Below, piece by piece: positions 1-8,131 of a stretch of 64,000 nt of DNA. Location of the stretch: positions 310,001-374,000 of the forward strand of contig NZ_JAHKPI010000014.1 in NCBI RefSeq assembly GCF_018860425.1, read 5' to 3'. A model generated the notes under the pieces. That model saw nothing but the letters and a program-made list of their open reading frames with translations. It searched no databases and was not told where the DNA came from. The stretch's first letter is position 1. Each line of letters starts with the position of its first letter. Both the position numbers and the translations under genes were made by a program. This stretch comes from Marinobacter sp. F3R08 (GTDB lineage Bacteria > Pseudomonadota > Gammaproteobacteria > Pseudomonadales > Oleiphilaceae).

Positions 1-838
1 TCGAGAAGAATTCCAGGCGGGTGCCCAGGCCCCAGGCCGCGACCGCAGCGGAGCCGAAGCCGGCCACCAGGGCGGTTGCCAGCATCGCTGAGGCAGCGGG
101 CATGAGCTGACTGACCATCGCCGGGGCCATGATGCTGTTGAGCTGTTTCAGCGACTTCCACAAAGCAAGCTGGCGCAGATCAAACCGGACCCAGTGACGC
201 TTCAACAGTTTCGGGTAGATAACCAGACAGCCGATGCCGAATGAGGTAACGGTGGCCCATGCCGCACCGGGCAGACCCCAGCCAAATACAAAGATATACA
301 GCGGGTCCAGGGCGATGTTGGTCAGGCTGGTGACCACCATCATGTAACCCGGTAACCTGGTATCTCCATGGGAGCGGCAGACACTGTAGCCGAAGTACAG
401 AACCGCGCCGGTCCAGGCCGCGAGGAGCCAGGGCACCCAGTAGCTTCGAATCAGCGGAAGCAAAGTGTCTTCTGCGCCGAGGGCGGTCATGATCCGGCTC
501 TGCAGAAGCCAGAGCACCACGCAGATGACAAATACCATGGTTGCGCCAACGGTAATGATCAGACCACCCAGACGATAGGCCCGAAGGTCATCGCCGGCAC
601 CCAGTGTGCGGGAAATAATGGCCGTGGTGGCGATTCCAAGGCCCACTTGCAGGCCGATGATCAGCTGTTGCATCGGCAGGGTGAAGCCCAGAGCGGCCAG
701 CGGGTCACGGCCAAGCTGGCCCACGAAAGCACTGTCGGCGAGCTGGAAGGTCATCAGGGAAAGCACCCCGAAGAGCATGGGCCAGGTCATGTTGTAGAGC
801 TGGCGTGGCAGGCTTGGGTTTTGGGGGGCTGTTTGCAC
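1..838 (-). CDS. MATE family efflux transporter (3' part beyond the window)
   Basis: Multidrug and toxin extrusion type inner-membrane exporter, cut by the left edge so that only about 280 N-terminal residues are present. The minus-strand translation is strongly hydrophobic and has the MATE N-terminal pattern MTWPMLFGVLSLM followed by ADSAFVGQLG, and later TNIALDPLYIFVFGWG, where the family carries its conserved TNxxLDxxxIFG-like stretch. The start is uncertain: the frame is open back to about position 889 without a clear ATG and Shine-Dalgarno pair. GTG at 838 is my choice because it puts about 18 residues before MTWPML. The ion coupled (Na+ or H+) and the drug cannot be told from this part. 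It is the last gene of the leftmost minus-strand group, separated from tpx by a structured spacer. Confidence 0.85.
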   Translation of the reverse strand, partial: MQTAPQNPSLPRQLYNMTWPMLFGVLSLMTFQLADSAFVGQLGRDPLAALGFTLPMQQLIIGLQVGLGIATTAIISRTLGAGDDLRAYRLGGLIITVGATMVFVICVVLWLLQSRIMTALGAEDTLLPLIRSYWVPWLLAAWTGAVLYFGYSVCRSHGDTRLPGYMMVVTSLTNIALDPLYIFVFGWGLPGAAWATVTSFGIGCLVIYPKLLKRHWVRFDLRQLALWKSLKQLNSIMAPAMVSQLMPAASAMLATALVAGFGSAAVAAWGLGTRLEFFS

Positions 839-914
839 GCGGTGTCCGGAGCCTTTGGTTGGCGATCTGGCTTTGGGCGGGGATTCTAACAGTTTCCGGC
901 TAGAGTGTTAGCAA

Positions 915-1017
915 AGCGACCGGCGCGGCCTTCCAGAGCACGCCGTGAACCCATTCCTGGGGGCTTGGCATTGCCCTCCCTGGCAATGCTCAGTCCTGGA
1001 AAACCGCGCCGGTCGCT
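915..1017. repeat. Nested inverted-repeat element between tpx and the MATE gene
   Basis: Perfect 14-bp outer arms lie at 915-928 (agcgaccggcgcgg) and 1004-1017. After a 2x2 mismatch the stem continues with a 6-bp pair at 931-936 and 996-1001. An independent perfect 8-bp hairpin sits inside, gcattgcc at 968-975 with ggcaatgc at 982-989. There is no run of T after the stem on either strand, so it is not a plain intrinsic terminator. It resembles the palindromic repeats found between genes in many gammaproteobacteria, or a structured 3' UTR of tpx. I cannot tell whether it is repeated in the genome. Confidence 0.6.
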
Positions 1018-1041
1018 GCGCCTGAGCGCCGAATGTGCGTG

Positions 1042-1539
1042 TTACAGCACCTTCAGCGCCGCATCGTAGTCTGGCTCATTCTTGATTTCATCAACCAGTT
1101 CGCTGTGCAGCACCTTGTTGTTTTCATCCAGTACAATCACCGCCCGGGCGCAGAGACCGGCGAGGGGGCCGTCCTGGATGGCGACGCCATAATCTTGCTG
1201 GAAGCTGTAGTTCCGGAAGGTGGACAGGGTTTCCACGTCTTTCAGGCCTTCGGCACCGCAGAATCGCGCTGCGGCGAAGGGCAGGTCGGCGGAGATTACC
1301 AGAACCACGGTGTTGTCGAGGCTGCCGGCCTTCTCGTTGAATTTCCGCGTGGATGCGGCGCAGACGCCCGTGTCGATGCTGGGAATAATATTCAGGATCT
1401 TGCGCTTACCTGCCCAGCTGTCGAGTTTGACCTCTTCCAGGCCGCTGTTGGTCAGGGTAAAGGGAGAGGCGTTGTCGTCTGGCTCGGGAAACTTCCCGCT
1501 CACATCGATGGGATTACCGTCCAGTGTCACGTTGCTCAT
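1042..1539 (-). CDS. tpx: Thiol peroxidase Tpx (atypical 2-Cys peroxiredoxin)
   Basis: Reduces hydrogen and organic peroxides with electrons from thioredoxin, probably in the cytoplasm or periplasm depending on species; no signal peptide is visible here. The 165-residue length fits the family. The peroxidatic cysteine is C60 in [12 protein letters not shown], and the resolving cysteine is C94 in RFCGAEG, matching the C61/C95 pair of E. coli Tpx. An extra Cys is at 130. The ATG is preceded by AAGGAG at good spacing, which supports this start. It lies 70 bp downstream of the Bcr/CflA exporter on the same strand and may be transcribed with it or alone. Confidence 0.96.
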   Translation of the reverse strand: MSNVTLDGNPIDVSGKFPEPDDNASPFTLTNSGLEEVKLDSWAGKRKILNIIPSIDTGVCAASTRKFNEKAGSLDNTVVLVISADLPFAAARFCGAEGLKDVETLSTFRNYSFQQDYGVAIQDGPLAGLCARAVIVLDENNKVLHSELVDEIKNEPDYDAALKVL

Positions 1540-1609
1540 ACTGTTTGCTCCTTGATGTCTGGTTCAGAGAATTACGTACTCTGTGTAGACCACTTTGGAT
1601 GATTTTGCC

Positions 1610-2830
1610 TTAACTGTTGGTCGCACCTTGCGGCTCGAACCCTTTGGCAGGATAACGCTGAACCAGCAGCAGATAACAGCCCATCGCGATAGCGGAGCAA
1701 GCGGCGATGATGGTTGCCATGACCAGAGAGGTGCCATCGTGCAGGTGGCCGACAAGCATGCCGGCGATAGCAGCGACGGCCATCTGGGTGAAGCCGAACA
1801 GGGCAGAAGCGGAGCCCGCCATGGTCGGGAAGTTGGCCAGGGCGCCGGCCATGGTCTGTGGCAGCACCATGCCGGTGCCGATCATGAACAGGGCCTGGGG
1901 CAGGATGACGGCCCAGACGTTGAACACTTCACTCACTGCCAGCACGGCCATGAGGCTGCCGCCGGCAACGGCGATGATCAGGCCGCGAACCAGGATCTGG
2001 TCGGGCAGCAGGGCGCGGCCAAGCCTGACAGCGCTCAGATTGCCGATGATGTAACCGGCGACCATACAGGCAAAGTAGAGGCCGAACTGCTCTGTTGGCA
2101 CACCGAGAAAATCAATCAGCACGAACGACGAACCCGAGAGAAACGCGAACAGGCCGGCAAAAATCAGGGCGTTGGTCAGGGTGTAACCCAGAAAGCTGAT
2201 ATCCCTGGCAATGGTCCGGTAGTTTCGCAGCAGGCTGCAGAGCTTCAGGGATTGCCGATGTTCCGGGCGCATGGGCTCGGGAATCCCGAAGGCCACCACC
2301 ACGGCCATCACCAGCGCGTAACCACCCAATGCGAGGAACACCGAAGCCCAGCCCAGATGAGCGGTAAGCAAGCCGCCAATGGTTGGTGCAACCGCCGGTG
2401 CCAGAGCCATAATGCTGGCCAGGATGGCGAGAATTTTTGCCGCTTCACGGGGCGTGTAAATATCCCGAATGGCCGCCCGGCCCAACACCGGCCCGGCAGA
2501 TCCACCCAGAGCCTGAAGGAATCGGCACAGAATCAGGGTTTCGATATTGGTGGCCAGAGCACAGCCGATGCTGGCGATGGCGAAAAGCACGAATCCACCC
2601 ATCATGATCGGTTTGCGACCGAAACGATCCGCCAGAGGACCGCAAATCAGCTGGGCAATAGCAAAGCCGACCATATACAAGCTGAGAGTCAGCTGTACCT
2701 GATCTGTGCCGGAGCCGAAGTCTGAACCAATCTGAGGCAGTGCTGGCAGATACATATCAGTCGCCAGCGGCCCAAGGGCCACAGCGGCAGCGAGAAGTAC
2801 AGTTGTCCAGACACTGGTCAAAGTCAGCAT
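1610..2830 (-). CDS. Bcr/CflA family MFS drug exporter
   Basis: Proton-driven drug exporter of the major facilitator superfamily (DHA1, Bcr/CflA branch), 406 residues with about 12 hydrophobic segments. The Bcr/CflA signature TDMYLPALPQI is at residues 24-34 in the first loop, and MFS motif A, GPLADRFGRKP, is at 64-74. A second family landmark, RFLQALGGSAGPV, follows in helix 4. Known members export bicyclomycin, sulfonamides or chloramphenicol; the substrate here is not predictable. A LysR gene sits immediately upstream on the same strand, so the exporter may belong to its regulon. Confidence 0.93.
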   Translation of the reverse strand: MLTLTSVWTTVLLAAAVALGPLATDMYLPALPQIGSDFGSGTDQVQLTLSLYMVGFAIAQLICGPLADRFGRKPIMMGGFVLFAIASIGCALATNIETLILCRFLQALGGSAGPVLGRAAIRDIYTPREAAKILAILASIMALAPAVAPTIGGLLTAHLGWASVFLALGGYALVMAVVVAFGIPEPMRPEHRQSLKLCSLLRNYRTIARDISFLGYTLTNALIFAGLFAFLSGSSFVLIDFLGVPTEQFGLYFACMVAGYIIGNLSAVRLGRALLPDQILVRGLIIAVAGGSLMAVLAVSEVFNVWAVILPQALFMIGTGMVLPQTMAGALANFPTMAGSASALFGFTQMAVAAIAGMLVGHLHDGTSLVMATIIAACSAIAMGCYLLLVQRYPAKGFEPQGATNS

Positions 2831-2865
2831 GGATTTCCTAATGCGTTATCAGAAAGTTACGAAAG

Positions 2866-2897
2866 GCCAGGTTGGAAAGTCTTTCCCGGCCTGGCCG
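2866..2897 (-). terminator. Hairpin after the LysR gene
   Basis: GGCCAGG at 2866-2872 pairs with CCTGGCC at 2891-2897, and inside it GGAAAG (2875-2880) pairs with CTTTCC (2882-2887). On the minus strand the stem is followed by TTTCGTAACTTTCT, which is only weakly T-rich. It may partly terminate LysR transcription before the exporter gene. Confidence 0.4.
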
Positions 2898-2983
2898 ACC
2901 GCTGAGTGATGGCAGTCTAGGTGAGGGAAGGTGAAAAGATAACGGCGTGCATGCTCATACAACCTATGAGCAAAACTAATTGA

Positions 2984-3895
2984 TTACTTGTTCAGGCCAT
3001 TGAGCGTAGCGGCAACAGCATTCACCTGATTACGCAGCCACTTGTGAGCCGGGTCGTTCTGATTGCGGCGATGCCATAACATAAGCAGGGTAAAAGGTTT
3101 GAAATCAAAGGGTAGGGGAACCCAGGCAAAGTCTCGAAGTAAGTGTTTGCTCATCCCCTCCGGGGCGGTTGCCAGCATATCGGTGCCCCGCAAAAACTCC
3201 GGCAGGCCCGAGAAGTTGGAGACCGTCACCACGTTTCGACGCACCAGGCCACGAGCCTCCATGGCCGTTTCAACAGTCGGCTTTTCGCCGGTAGCGAAAA
3301 GCAGGGCGATGTGGTCGGCCTTCTGGTATTCCGGAAGGTCCGCCGGCGGTTTCCGGCTCTCGGGATCGTAGAACACCACCAACCGGTCAGCCATCAGGCC
3401 CCGCTGCATGATGTCGGTTGCTTCCGGTGCGTGAGGAGAAATAATCAGATCACAGACATCCTTGCGTAACAGGTCTGCCCGGGGAATACCGGACGGGATG
3501 ACCTGAAGGCTGATTCCTGGCGCTTCCGCACGCAGAGTTCGCACCAGGCCGGGCAGCAGCAGATCACGCTGATAGTCATTGGCGGCGATGGTGAAGGTGA
3601 ACTCGGCAGTGGCAGGACTGAATGGCGGGCCTGAGGACAGGGTCTGGAGGTCGTCCAGAATCTGGCGGATGTGCGGCCCGGCCTGAAGCGCGTAGCGGGT
3701 TGGAACAATGCCGCGCCCGGATTTCACAAACAGGGGATCACCAAGGGCCTGCCGCAGGCGCTCCAGGGTATGACTGACAGCGGACTGAGTCACACCCAGG
3801 CGAACGGCAGCACGGGACACGCTGCCTTCGTCGAGCACCGCTAAAAAGGTGCTGAGGGCGCGGAAATCCAGATTTAATGTATCAATGGGGCTCAT
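2984..3895 (-). CDS. LysR family transcriptional regulator
   Basis: 303-residue LysR-type regulator. The N-terminal winged helix-turn-helix covers about residues 10-70, with the recognition stretch SVSRAAVRLGVTQSAVSHTL and then LERLRQALGDPLFVKSGRG. The remainder is the periplasmic-binding-protein-like effector domain. The gene is divergent from the haloacid dehalogenase gene, with a 150-bp spacer that must hold both promoters, and is followed on the same strand by the Bcr/CflA exporter. Either neighbour could be a target. The co-inducer is unknown. Confidence 0.93.
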   Translation of the reverse strand: MSPIDTLNLDFRALSTFLAVLDEGSVSRAAVRLGVTQSAVSHTLERLRQALGDPLFVKSGRGIVPTRYALQAGPHIRQILDDLQTLSSGPPFSPATAEFTFTIAANDYQRDLLLPGLVRTLRAEAPGISLQVIPSGIPRADLLRKDVCDLIISPHAPEATDIMQRGLMADRLVVFYDPESRKPPADLPEYQKADHIALLFATGEKPTVETAMEARGLVRRNVVTVSNFSGLPEFLRGTDMLATAPEGMSKHLLRDFAWVPLPFDFKPFTLLMLWHRRNQNDPAHKWLRNQVNAVAATLNGLNK

Positions 3896-4045
3896 GAATG
3901 GCAGTGTAACCCGATGTCTTCAGTGTCGCTATGACGTCTTTGCGACTCCCTGTTTCTGCCTGTCTATGTTGAGTGATCGTTCAAATCCCGATACTGTGGT
4001 CCATTCTATAACCCTGAGCCCCCTTCCGGATGAGGAACCCCGCTA

Positions 4046-4717
4046 ATGAGCCTGACTCTTGCTTTCGACGTCTATGGAACCCTGGTCGACCCAATGGGCA
4101 TGTCCCGTCTTCTGGCGGAGGACGCGGATGAGAGCGCCGAAGTGGTGGCTGCACTCTGGAGAGAAAAACAGCTGGAATTTTCTTTTCGTAAGGGCTTGAT
4201 GAAAGTATACGAAGACTTCGGTGTCTGTACCCGGCAGGCCCTGCGCTACGCCATGGCTACCCACAAACTGACCCTGTCCGAAGAACGCGAAAATGCCCTG
4301 ATGACAGCCTACTTGTCGCTGCCTGCGTTCGACGATGCGCTGCCGGCACTGACATCACTCAAGCCACAGTATCCGCTATTCGCGTTTTCCAATGGAAGTT
4401 ATCCGGCGCTGGAAAAGGTCTTGGGGCATAACAACCTGTTGGAACAGTTTGAAGGCCTGGTGTCGGTGGATGACATCAAGAGCTTCAAACCCGATCCTGC
4501 CGTGTATACCTATGCGCGCCGAGCCACCGGTGCCTGGGAATCCCCCCTGTGTCTTGTATCCAGTAATGCCTGGGATGTTATCGGGGCCCGGGCTGCCGGA
4601 TTGCTCGCTATCTGGGTACAGAGGGATCCGGGTAAGGTTTTTGAAGACTGGGGAATTCAGCCTACTGCGGTAATCAACAGCCTGTCGGAACTGGATGCAA
4701 CGTTGAGGACGCTCTGA
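4046..4717 (+). CDS. Haloacid dehalogenase type II (L-2-haloacid dehalogenase)
   Basis: HAD-superfamily hydrolase of 223 residues that should release halide from L-2-haloalkanoates to give D-2-hydroxyacids. Every residue known to matter in L-DEX-type enzymes can be placed at a near-constant offset: nucleophile D8 in FDVYGTLVD, T12, R39, S115 in FSNGS, K148 in SFKPDP, Y154, S172, N174 and D177 (in SSNAWDVIGARAAGL). This makes a true dehalogenase more likely than a generic HAD phosphatase. GAGGA lies at good spacing before the ATG. It is divergent from the LysR gene and has no obvious operon partner. Confidence 0.9.
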   Translation: MSLTLAFDVYGTLVDPMGMSRLLAEDADESAEVVAALWREKQLEFSFRKGLMKVYEDFGVCTRQALRYAMATHKLTLSEERENALMTAYLSLPAFDDALPALTSLKPQYPLFAFSNGSYPALEKVLGHNNLLEQFEGLVSVDDIKSFKPDPAVYTYARRATGAWESPLCLVSSNAWDVIGARAAGLLAIWVQRDPGKVFEDWGIQPTAVINSLSELDATLRTL

Positions 4718-4898
4718 CGTCAGGGCATCTTTGATGTTTACGCCGATCAGTGGCGAACCGGCCGGGACCATCGTGGGGCATGGCACAAGGTTCCAGGCCG
4801 TTGGGTAAACCGGTCACTCCAGGCTACTGCCCAATGCGGCCAGTGGTTGGTATGATTAGGCCCCATTTGAAAAGAAAAACGAGAAAAACAGGATCGCC

Positions 4899-5798
4899 AT
4901 GCTCAGCTTTCTCCCCGCCCCCGTTATTGGTGTTATCAATTCCATCCTGCTGGGAATCAACACCCTGTTCTGGTGCATCCTGCTCTACATCCCGGCGATT
5001 CTGAAACTGATTGTCCCTGTCACTGGCTTTCGGGTTCTGTGTACCAAGGTGATTATCTGGATTGCCGAAGCCTGGGTTGCCTGCAATACCGGCTGGATGA
5101 GGCTTACCCATGGCACCAGATGGGACGTGAAAGGTGCTGAAAATCTCAAACGGGAAAGCTGGTATCTGGTGCTCGCCAATCACCAGAGCTGGGTGGATAT
5201 CCTGGCCATGCAGCGGGTGTTCAATCGCCGGGCACCGTTTCTGAAATTTTTCCTCAAGCAGCAGCTGATCTGGGTGCCGGTGATCGGTCTCGCCTGGTGG
5301 GGCCTGGATTTCCCGTTTATGAAGCGCTACACCCGGGAATATCTGATCAAGCATCCGGAGAAGCGCGGTGAAGATCTTCGTTCAACCCGCCGGGCCTGTG
5401 AGAAGTTTCGCTATACCCCGGTGAGCGTGATGAACTTTGTCGAGGGCACCCGCTTTACCCAGGCGAAGCACGACAAACAGAAATCGTCTTACCAGCATCT
5501 GTTGACGCCCAAGGCTGGCGGTGCCGCCTTTGTGCTCGACGCGATGGGTGATTCTATCCAGACCCTGGTGGATGTGACCATTGCGTATCCGGCCGGTGCG
5601 CCAACTTTCTGGGACTTTATTTGTGGTCGGGTCAAGGAAGTAAAAATGGAAATTCAGACCGTTGAGATCCCGGAGCATTTAAAGGGCCGGGACTACTCAA
5701 CGGATGCCGAGCATCGCAGGAATGTAAAAAACTGGTTGGGGGAACAGTGGCAGGCCAAGGACGAACGGCTGGAGCGGATGCTGGACAGTAAAGCCTGA
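4899..5798 (+). CDS. 1-acylglycerol-3-phosphate acyltransferase-like protein (YihG family)
   Basis: Membrane-associated PlsC-family acyltransferase, 299 residues. One or two hydrophobic segments occupy residues 1-45. The catalytic HX4D motif is NHQSWVD (H95, D100) and the acyl-acceptor motif FVEGTR is at 180-185. E. coli YihG is a second lysophosphatidate acyltransferase that shapes phospholipid acyl composition; the same role is inferred here. The start at 4899 has a modest ACAGGA upstream. A 181-bp spacer separates it from the dehalogenase gene, and I see no feature in that spacer. Confidence 0.88.
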   Translation: MLSFLPAPVIGVINSILLGINTLFWCILLYIPAILKLIVPVTGFRVLCTKVIIWIAEAWVACNTGWMRLTHGTRWDVKGAENLKRESWYLVLANHQSWVDILAMQRVFNRRAPFLKFFLKQQLIWVPVIGLAWWGLDFPFMKRYTREYLIKHPEKRGEDLRSTRRACEKFRYTPVSVMNFVEGTRFTQAKHDKQKSSYQHLLTPKAGGAAFVLDAMGDSIQTLVDVTIAYPAGAPTFWDFICGRVKEVKMEIQTVEIPEHLKGRDYSTDAEHRRNVKNWLGEQWQAKDERLERMLDSKA

Positions 5799-5808
5799 GC
5801 ACCGGCTA

Positions 5809-6012
5809 TCAGCTATCGGAATCATCCTCTACTTCATCTGGATGTTCCCGCTTGTAACGCTCCCACTCTTCCCAGTCATGGGGCGTTCCGGCATGGGGTC
5901 TGCGCAGGTGTTTGGCGTGCTCCATGGCATTGTTACGGAGGCTGTGGTCGCGATCTTCCTCTTCTTTGTCGAAGCCGTACTTTTTGAGGAATTCGTCAGG
6001 GCTGATGGGCAT
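5809..6012 (-). CDS. Small charged hypothetical protein, 67 aa
   Basis: A 67-residue, highly charged soluble protein: the N-terminal part is MPISPDEFLKKYGF, then mixed E/D/R/H, ending in a very acidic tail (DEVEDDSDS). A strong ribosome-binding site (GGAGG, 6 nt before the ATG) argues that it is real. It is convergent with the acyltransferase gene and follows RNase II on the same strand after a short spacer, so it may be transcribed with rnb. I recognise no named domain. It could be a small binding partner or regulator, but nothing in the sequence says which. Confidence 0.7.
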   Translation of the reverse strand: MPISPDEFLKKYGFDKEEEDRDHSLRNNAMEHAKHLRRPHAGTPHDWEEWERYKREHPDEVEDDSDS

Positions 6013-6073
6013 AGCGCACCTCCATCAATGAATCGTGTCTTTATTCATACGGTGCGCCTGCCACTGCGGTTTT

Positions 6074-8059
6074 TCAACCGTTGTCAGCGTCGGTCCCGGT
6101 CGGAATTTCCTGAGCTTCCACCAGTTTGAAATTGATCTGTCTGCGCTCCTCATCCACCCCGGCAAAGCTTACCGTGACTGGCTGCTCCAACTGGAAAATT
6201 CGGCCGTTCTTGTTGTGGATCAGGCGCAGTGTGACCGGATCAAAGCTGTATTTGCCGTCAAGGTCCTTGCAACTGACGAACCCTTCCAGTCCGTTGATAT
6301 CGAGACGGACAAAGAAACCGGCCGGCACCGTGCGGCTGACAATGCCAGTCAGGGGATCTTCTCCGAGGGATTTGGCAAAATCGCTCTTCAGCCAGGTCTC
6401 CAGGCTGTTTGCAGCCTGTCGGGCCCGGATCTGTGCAGCCTGCAGTAGGTCCAGCTGATCCTCGGTCAGGGCTTTCATCGGGGTGTCCCACAGCGCCGCT
6501 TTGATCAGCCGATGCACGTAAAAATCCGAAAATTTGCGCAGCGGCGAGGTGAAGGTGGTGTAGGCATCCAGCCCCATGCCCTGGTGAGGCGCTGGCTTGA
6601 AGCTCAGCTCGGCCCGGGCCAGCTGCCGTGAGAGTATGGCCTTCACCGGCACCTCAGCTTCCAGGGTGTCGGTTTCCTTCATCAGTGTCCGGAAGCCTTC
6701 GGCCTTGTGCGCATCGACTCCCGAGAGGTGGGGCGCGTGGCTGTCAATCAGAGCCCGGATATTGTCGGCACGGTCATCCCGCAAACCGGGATGCTGGATA
6801 AACAGGCCCTCTGCCTGGTTTGACAAAAAGTCCGCGGCACAGCGGTTCGCTGCGACCATACACTCTTCCACCAGACGGTGAGCTTCATTCTGAATGGACG
6901 GCTCTATCAGGCGGATGCGCTTGTTTTCGTCCAGTCGAAGCCTGAATTCCGGCCTGTCACCGCTGAGCAACGCATGTTCGCTGCGCCATTTTCTCAGGGC
7001 TGTGGCTGCCTGGTGCAGTTGGTCCAGGCTGTTGCCCACAGCATCGGGCAGGGCCTTGATCTCTTCGTCTTGCCGGCCTTCGATCAGGTTGGATACCAGT
7101 TCATAGCTGAGTTTGCCTTTGGACTGGATAACCGCCTGATGGAAGCTGTATTCGCCAAGACTGCCGTCATTGTTGACCTGAAGGTCGCAAACCAGAGCCA
7201 GCCGTTTCACGTCTGGCATCAGCGAACACAGACGGGTGCTGATGCTGTCTGGCAGCATGGGCAGCGGTTCGCCAGGGAAGTAGATGGCGGTCGCTCGGTT
7301 GAACGCCTCCTGTTCCGTCGGACTGTCTGTTGCAATCACTGCGGTCGGGTCAGCAATGGCGATCGACAACGACCAGCCGGTGGCATTGGGCTCCGCCAGC
7401 AGAGCGTCATCCATGTCCTGGGTGCCCGGGCTGTCGATGGTGACATAGGGACGGTCAGTGCGGTCTTCGCGACCGGTTTCCCGGGCTTCGATATCGGCCT
7501 GATCAAGTTTCTCGGCCTGTGTCTGCACGGCTTCCGGCCAGGTGTCTGTCAGGTCAAATGTTGCCAGGGTCAGGGAGCGTTCAATGCCGGGCTCTCCTGC
7601 CTTGCCGATGATGCGCAATACCCGGGCCTGGCCTTTGCCGTCCTTGATCGGATGCCTGTGAATCTGGCAGTAAATGTAGTCATCCTGCTGGGCATTCATT
7701 CGCTCCTTGGGCGGAATGAAAATCCAGCGGTTGATGCCGGGCGTCTCCGGCACTACAAAATGGCCTTTGCCCTTGACCAGGTAGCGGCCGACAAAGGTGT
7801 TCAGGCGGGATTCCAGCAGTTCGTCCACGACACCCTGGGTTTTGCCCTTGTCCACTTCCTCTTCTGTGACATTTACCCGGTCACCCGGCAGTACTTTCTG
7901 CATCTCTTCTGGGGGCAGAAAGACATCCCGGCCCTCGTCGAGGGCAACAAATCCGAAGCGGCCGTTGGTGGCTTTGACGGTACCGGGAAAGACCACCTTG
8001 TTGTCTTTGATATCCGATTTCAGCTGGCGCAACTGGCTGAGGGCGTCGGCATTGAGCAT
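6074..8059 (-). CDS. rnb: Exoribonuclease II (RNase II/VacB family)
   Basis: Processive 3'-5' exoribonuclease acting on mRNA fragments, 661 residues against 644 for E. coli RNase II, and much shorter than RNase R. The order is N-terminal cold-shock-like RNA-binding domains (about 20-160), the RNB catalytic domain (about 200-540) and a C-terminal S1 domain (about 570-650, beginning TGIVSRTVPAGFFVRL). The metal-binding aspartates are in TIDSPGTQDMDDALL: D209, D215, D217 and D218, matching D201/D207/D209/D210 of E. coli. No basic RNase R-type tail is present. AGGTTA precedes the ATG. It stands alone between the small charged protein and the diguanylate cyclase. Confidence 0.93.
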   Translation of the reverse strand: MLNADALSQLRQLKSDIKDNKVVFPGTVKATNGRFGFVALDEGRDVFLPPEEMQKVLPGDRVNVTEEEVDKGKTQGVVDELLESRLNTFVGRYLVKGKGHFVVPETPGINRWIFIPPKERMNAQQDDYIYCQIHRHPIKDGKGQARVLRIIGKAGEPGIERSLTLATFDLTDTWPEAVQTQAEKLDQADIEARETGREDRTDRPYVTIDSPGTQDMDDALLAEPNATGWSLSIAIADPTAVIATDSPTEQEAFNRATAIYFPGEPLPMLPDSISTRLCSLMPDVKRLALVCDLQVNNDGSLGEYSFHQAVIQSKGKLSYELVSNLIEGRQDEEIKALPDAVGNSLDQLHQAATALRKWRSEHALLSGDRPEFRLRLDENKRIRLIEPSIQNEAHRLVEECMVAANRCAADFLSNQAEGLFIQHPGLRDDRADNIRALIDSHAPHLSGVDAHKAEGFRTLMKETDTLEAEVPVKAILSRQLARAELSFKPAPHQGMGLDAYTTFTSPLRKFSDFYVHRLIKAALWDTPMKALTEDQLDLLQAAQIRARQAANSLETWLKSDFAKSLGEDPLTGIVSRTVPAGFFVRLDINGLEGFVSCKDLDGKYSFDPVTLRLIHNKNGRIFQLEQPVTVSFAGVDEERRQINFKLVEAQEIPTGTDADNG

Positions 8060-8131
8060 GAAGTAACCTGGCTGGTAAAAAATGAATGATGAGGCGGAGT
8101 ATAACGGTTATGACGGTATGAGTCAGACCTG

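Noticed and set aside
368..889. Long plus-strand ORF across the MATE region
   Set aside because: It is the antisense of a clear MATE membrane protein and reads as low-complexity His/Gly/Gln-rich shadow sequence.
1595..2725. 376-codon plus-strand ORF
   Set aside because: It is antisense to the Bcr/CflA exporter, with Gln/His/Gly-rich composition and no domain.
6878..8089. 403-codon plus-strand ORF
   Set aside because: Antisense to the RNase II gene, which has intact catalytic motifs and family length.
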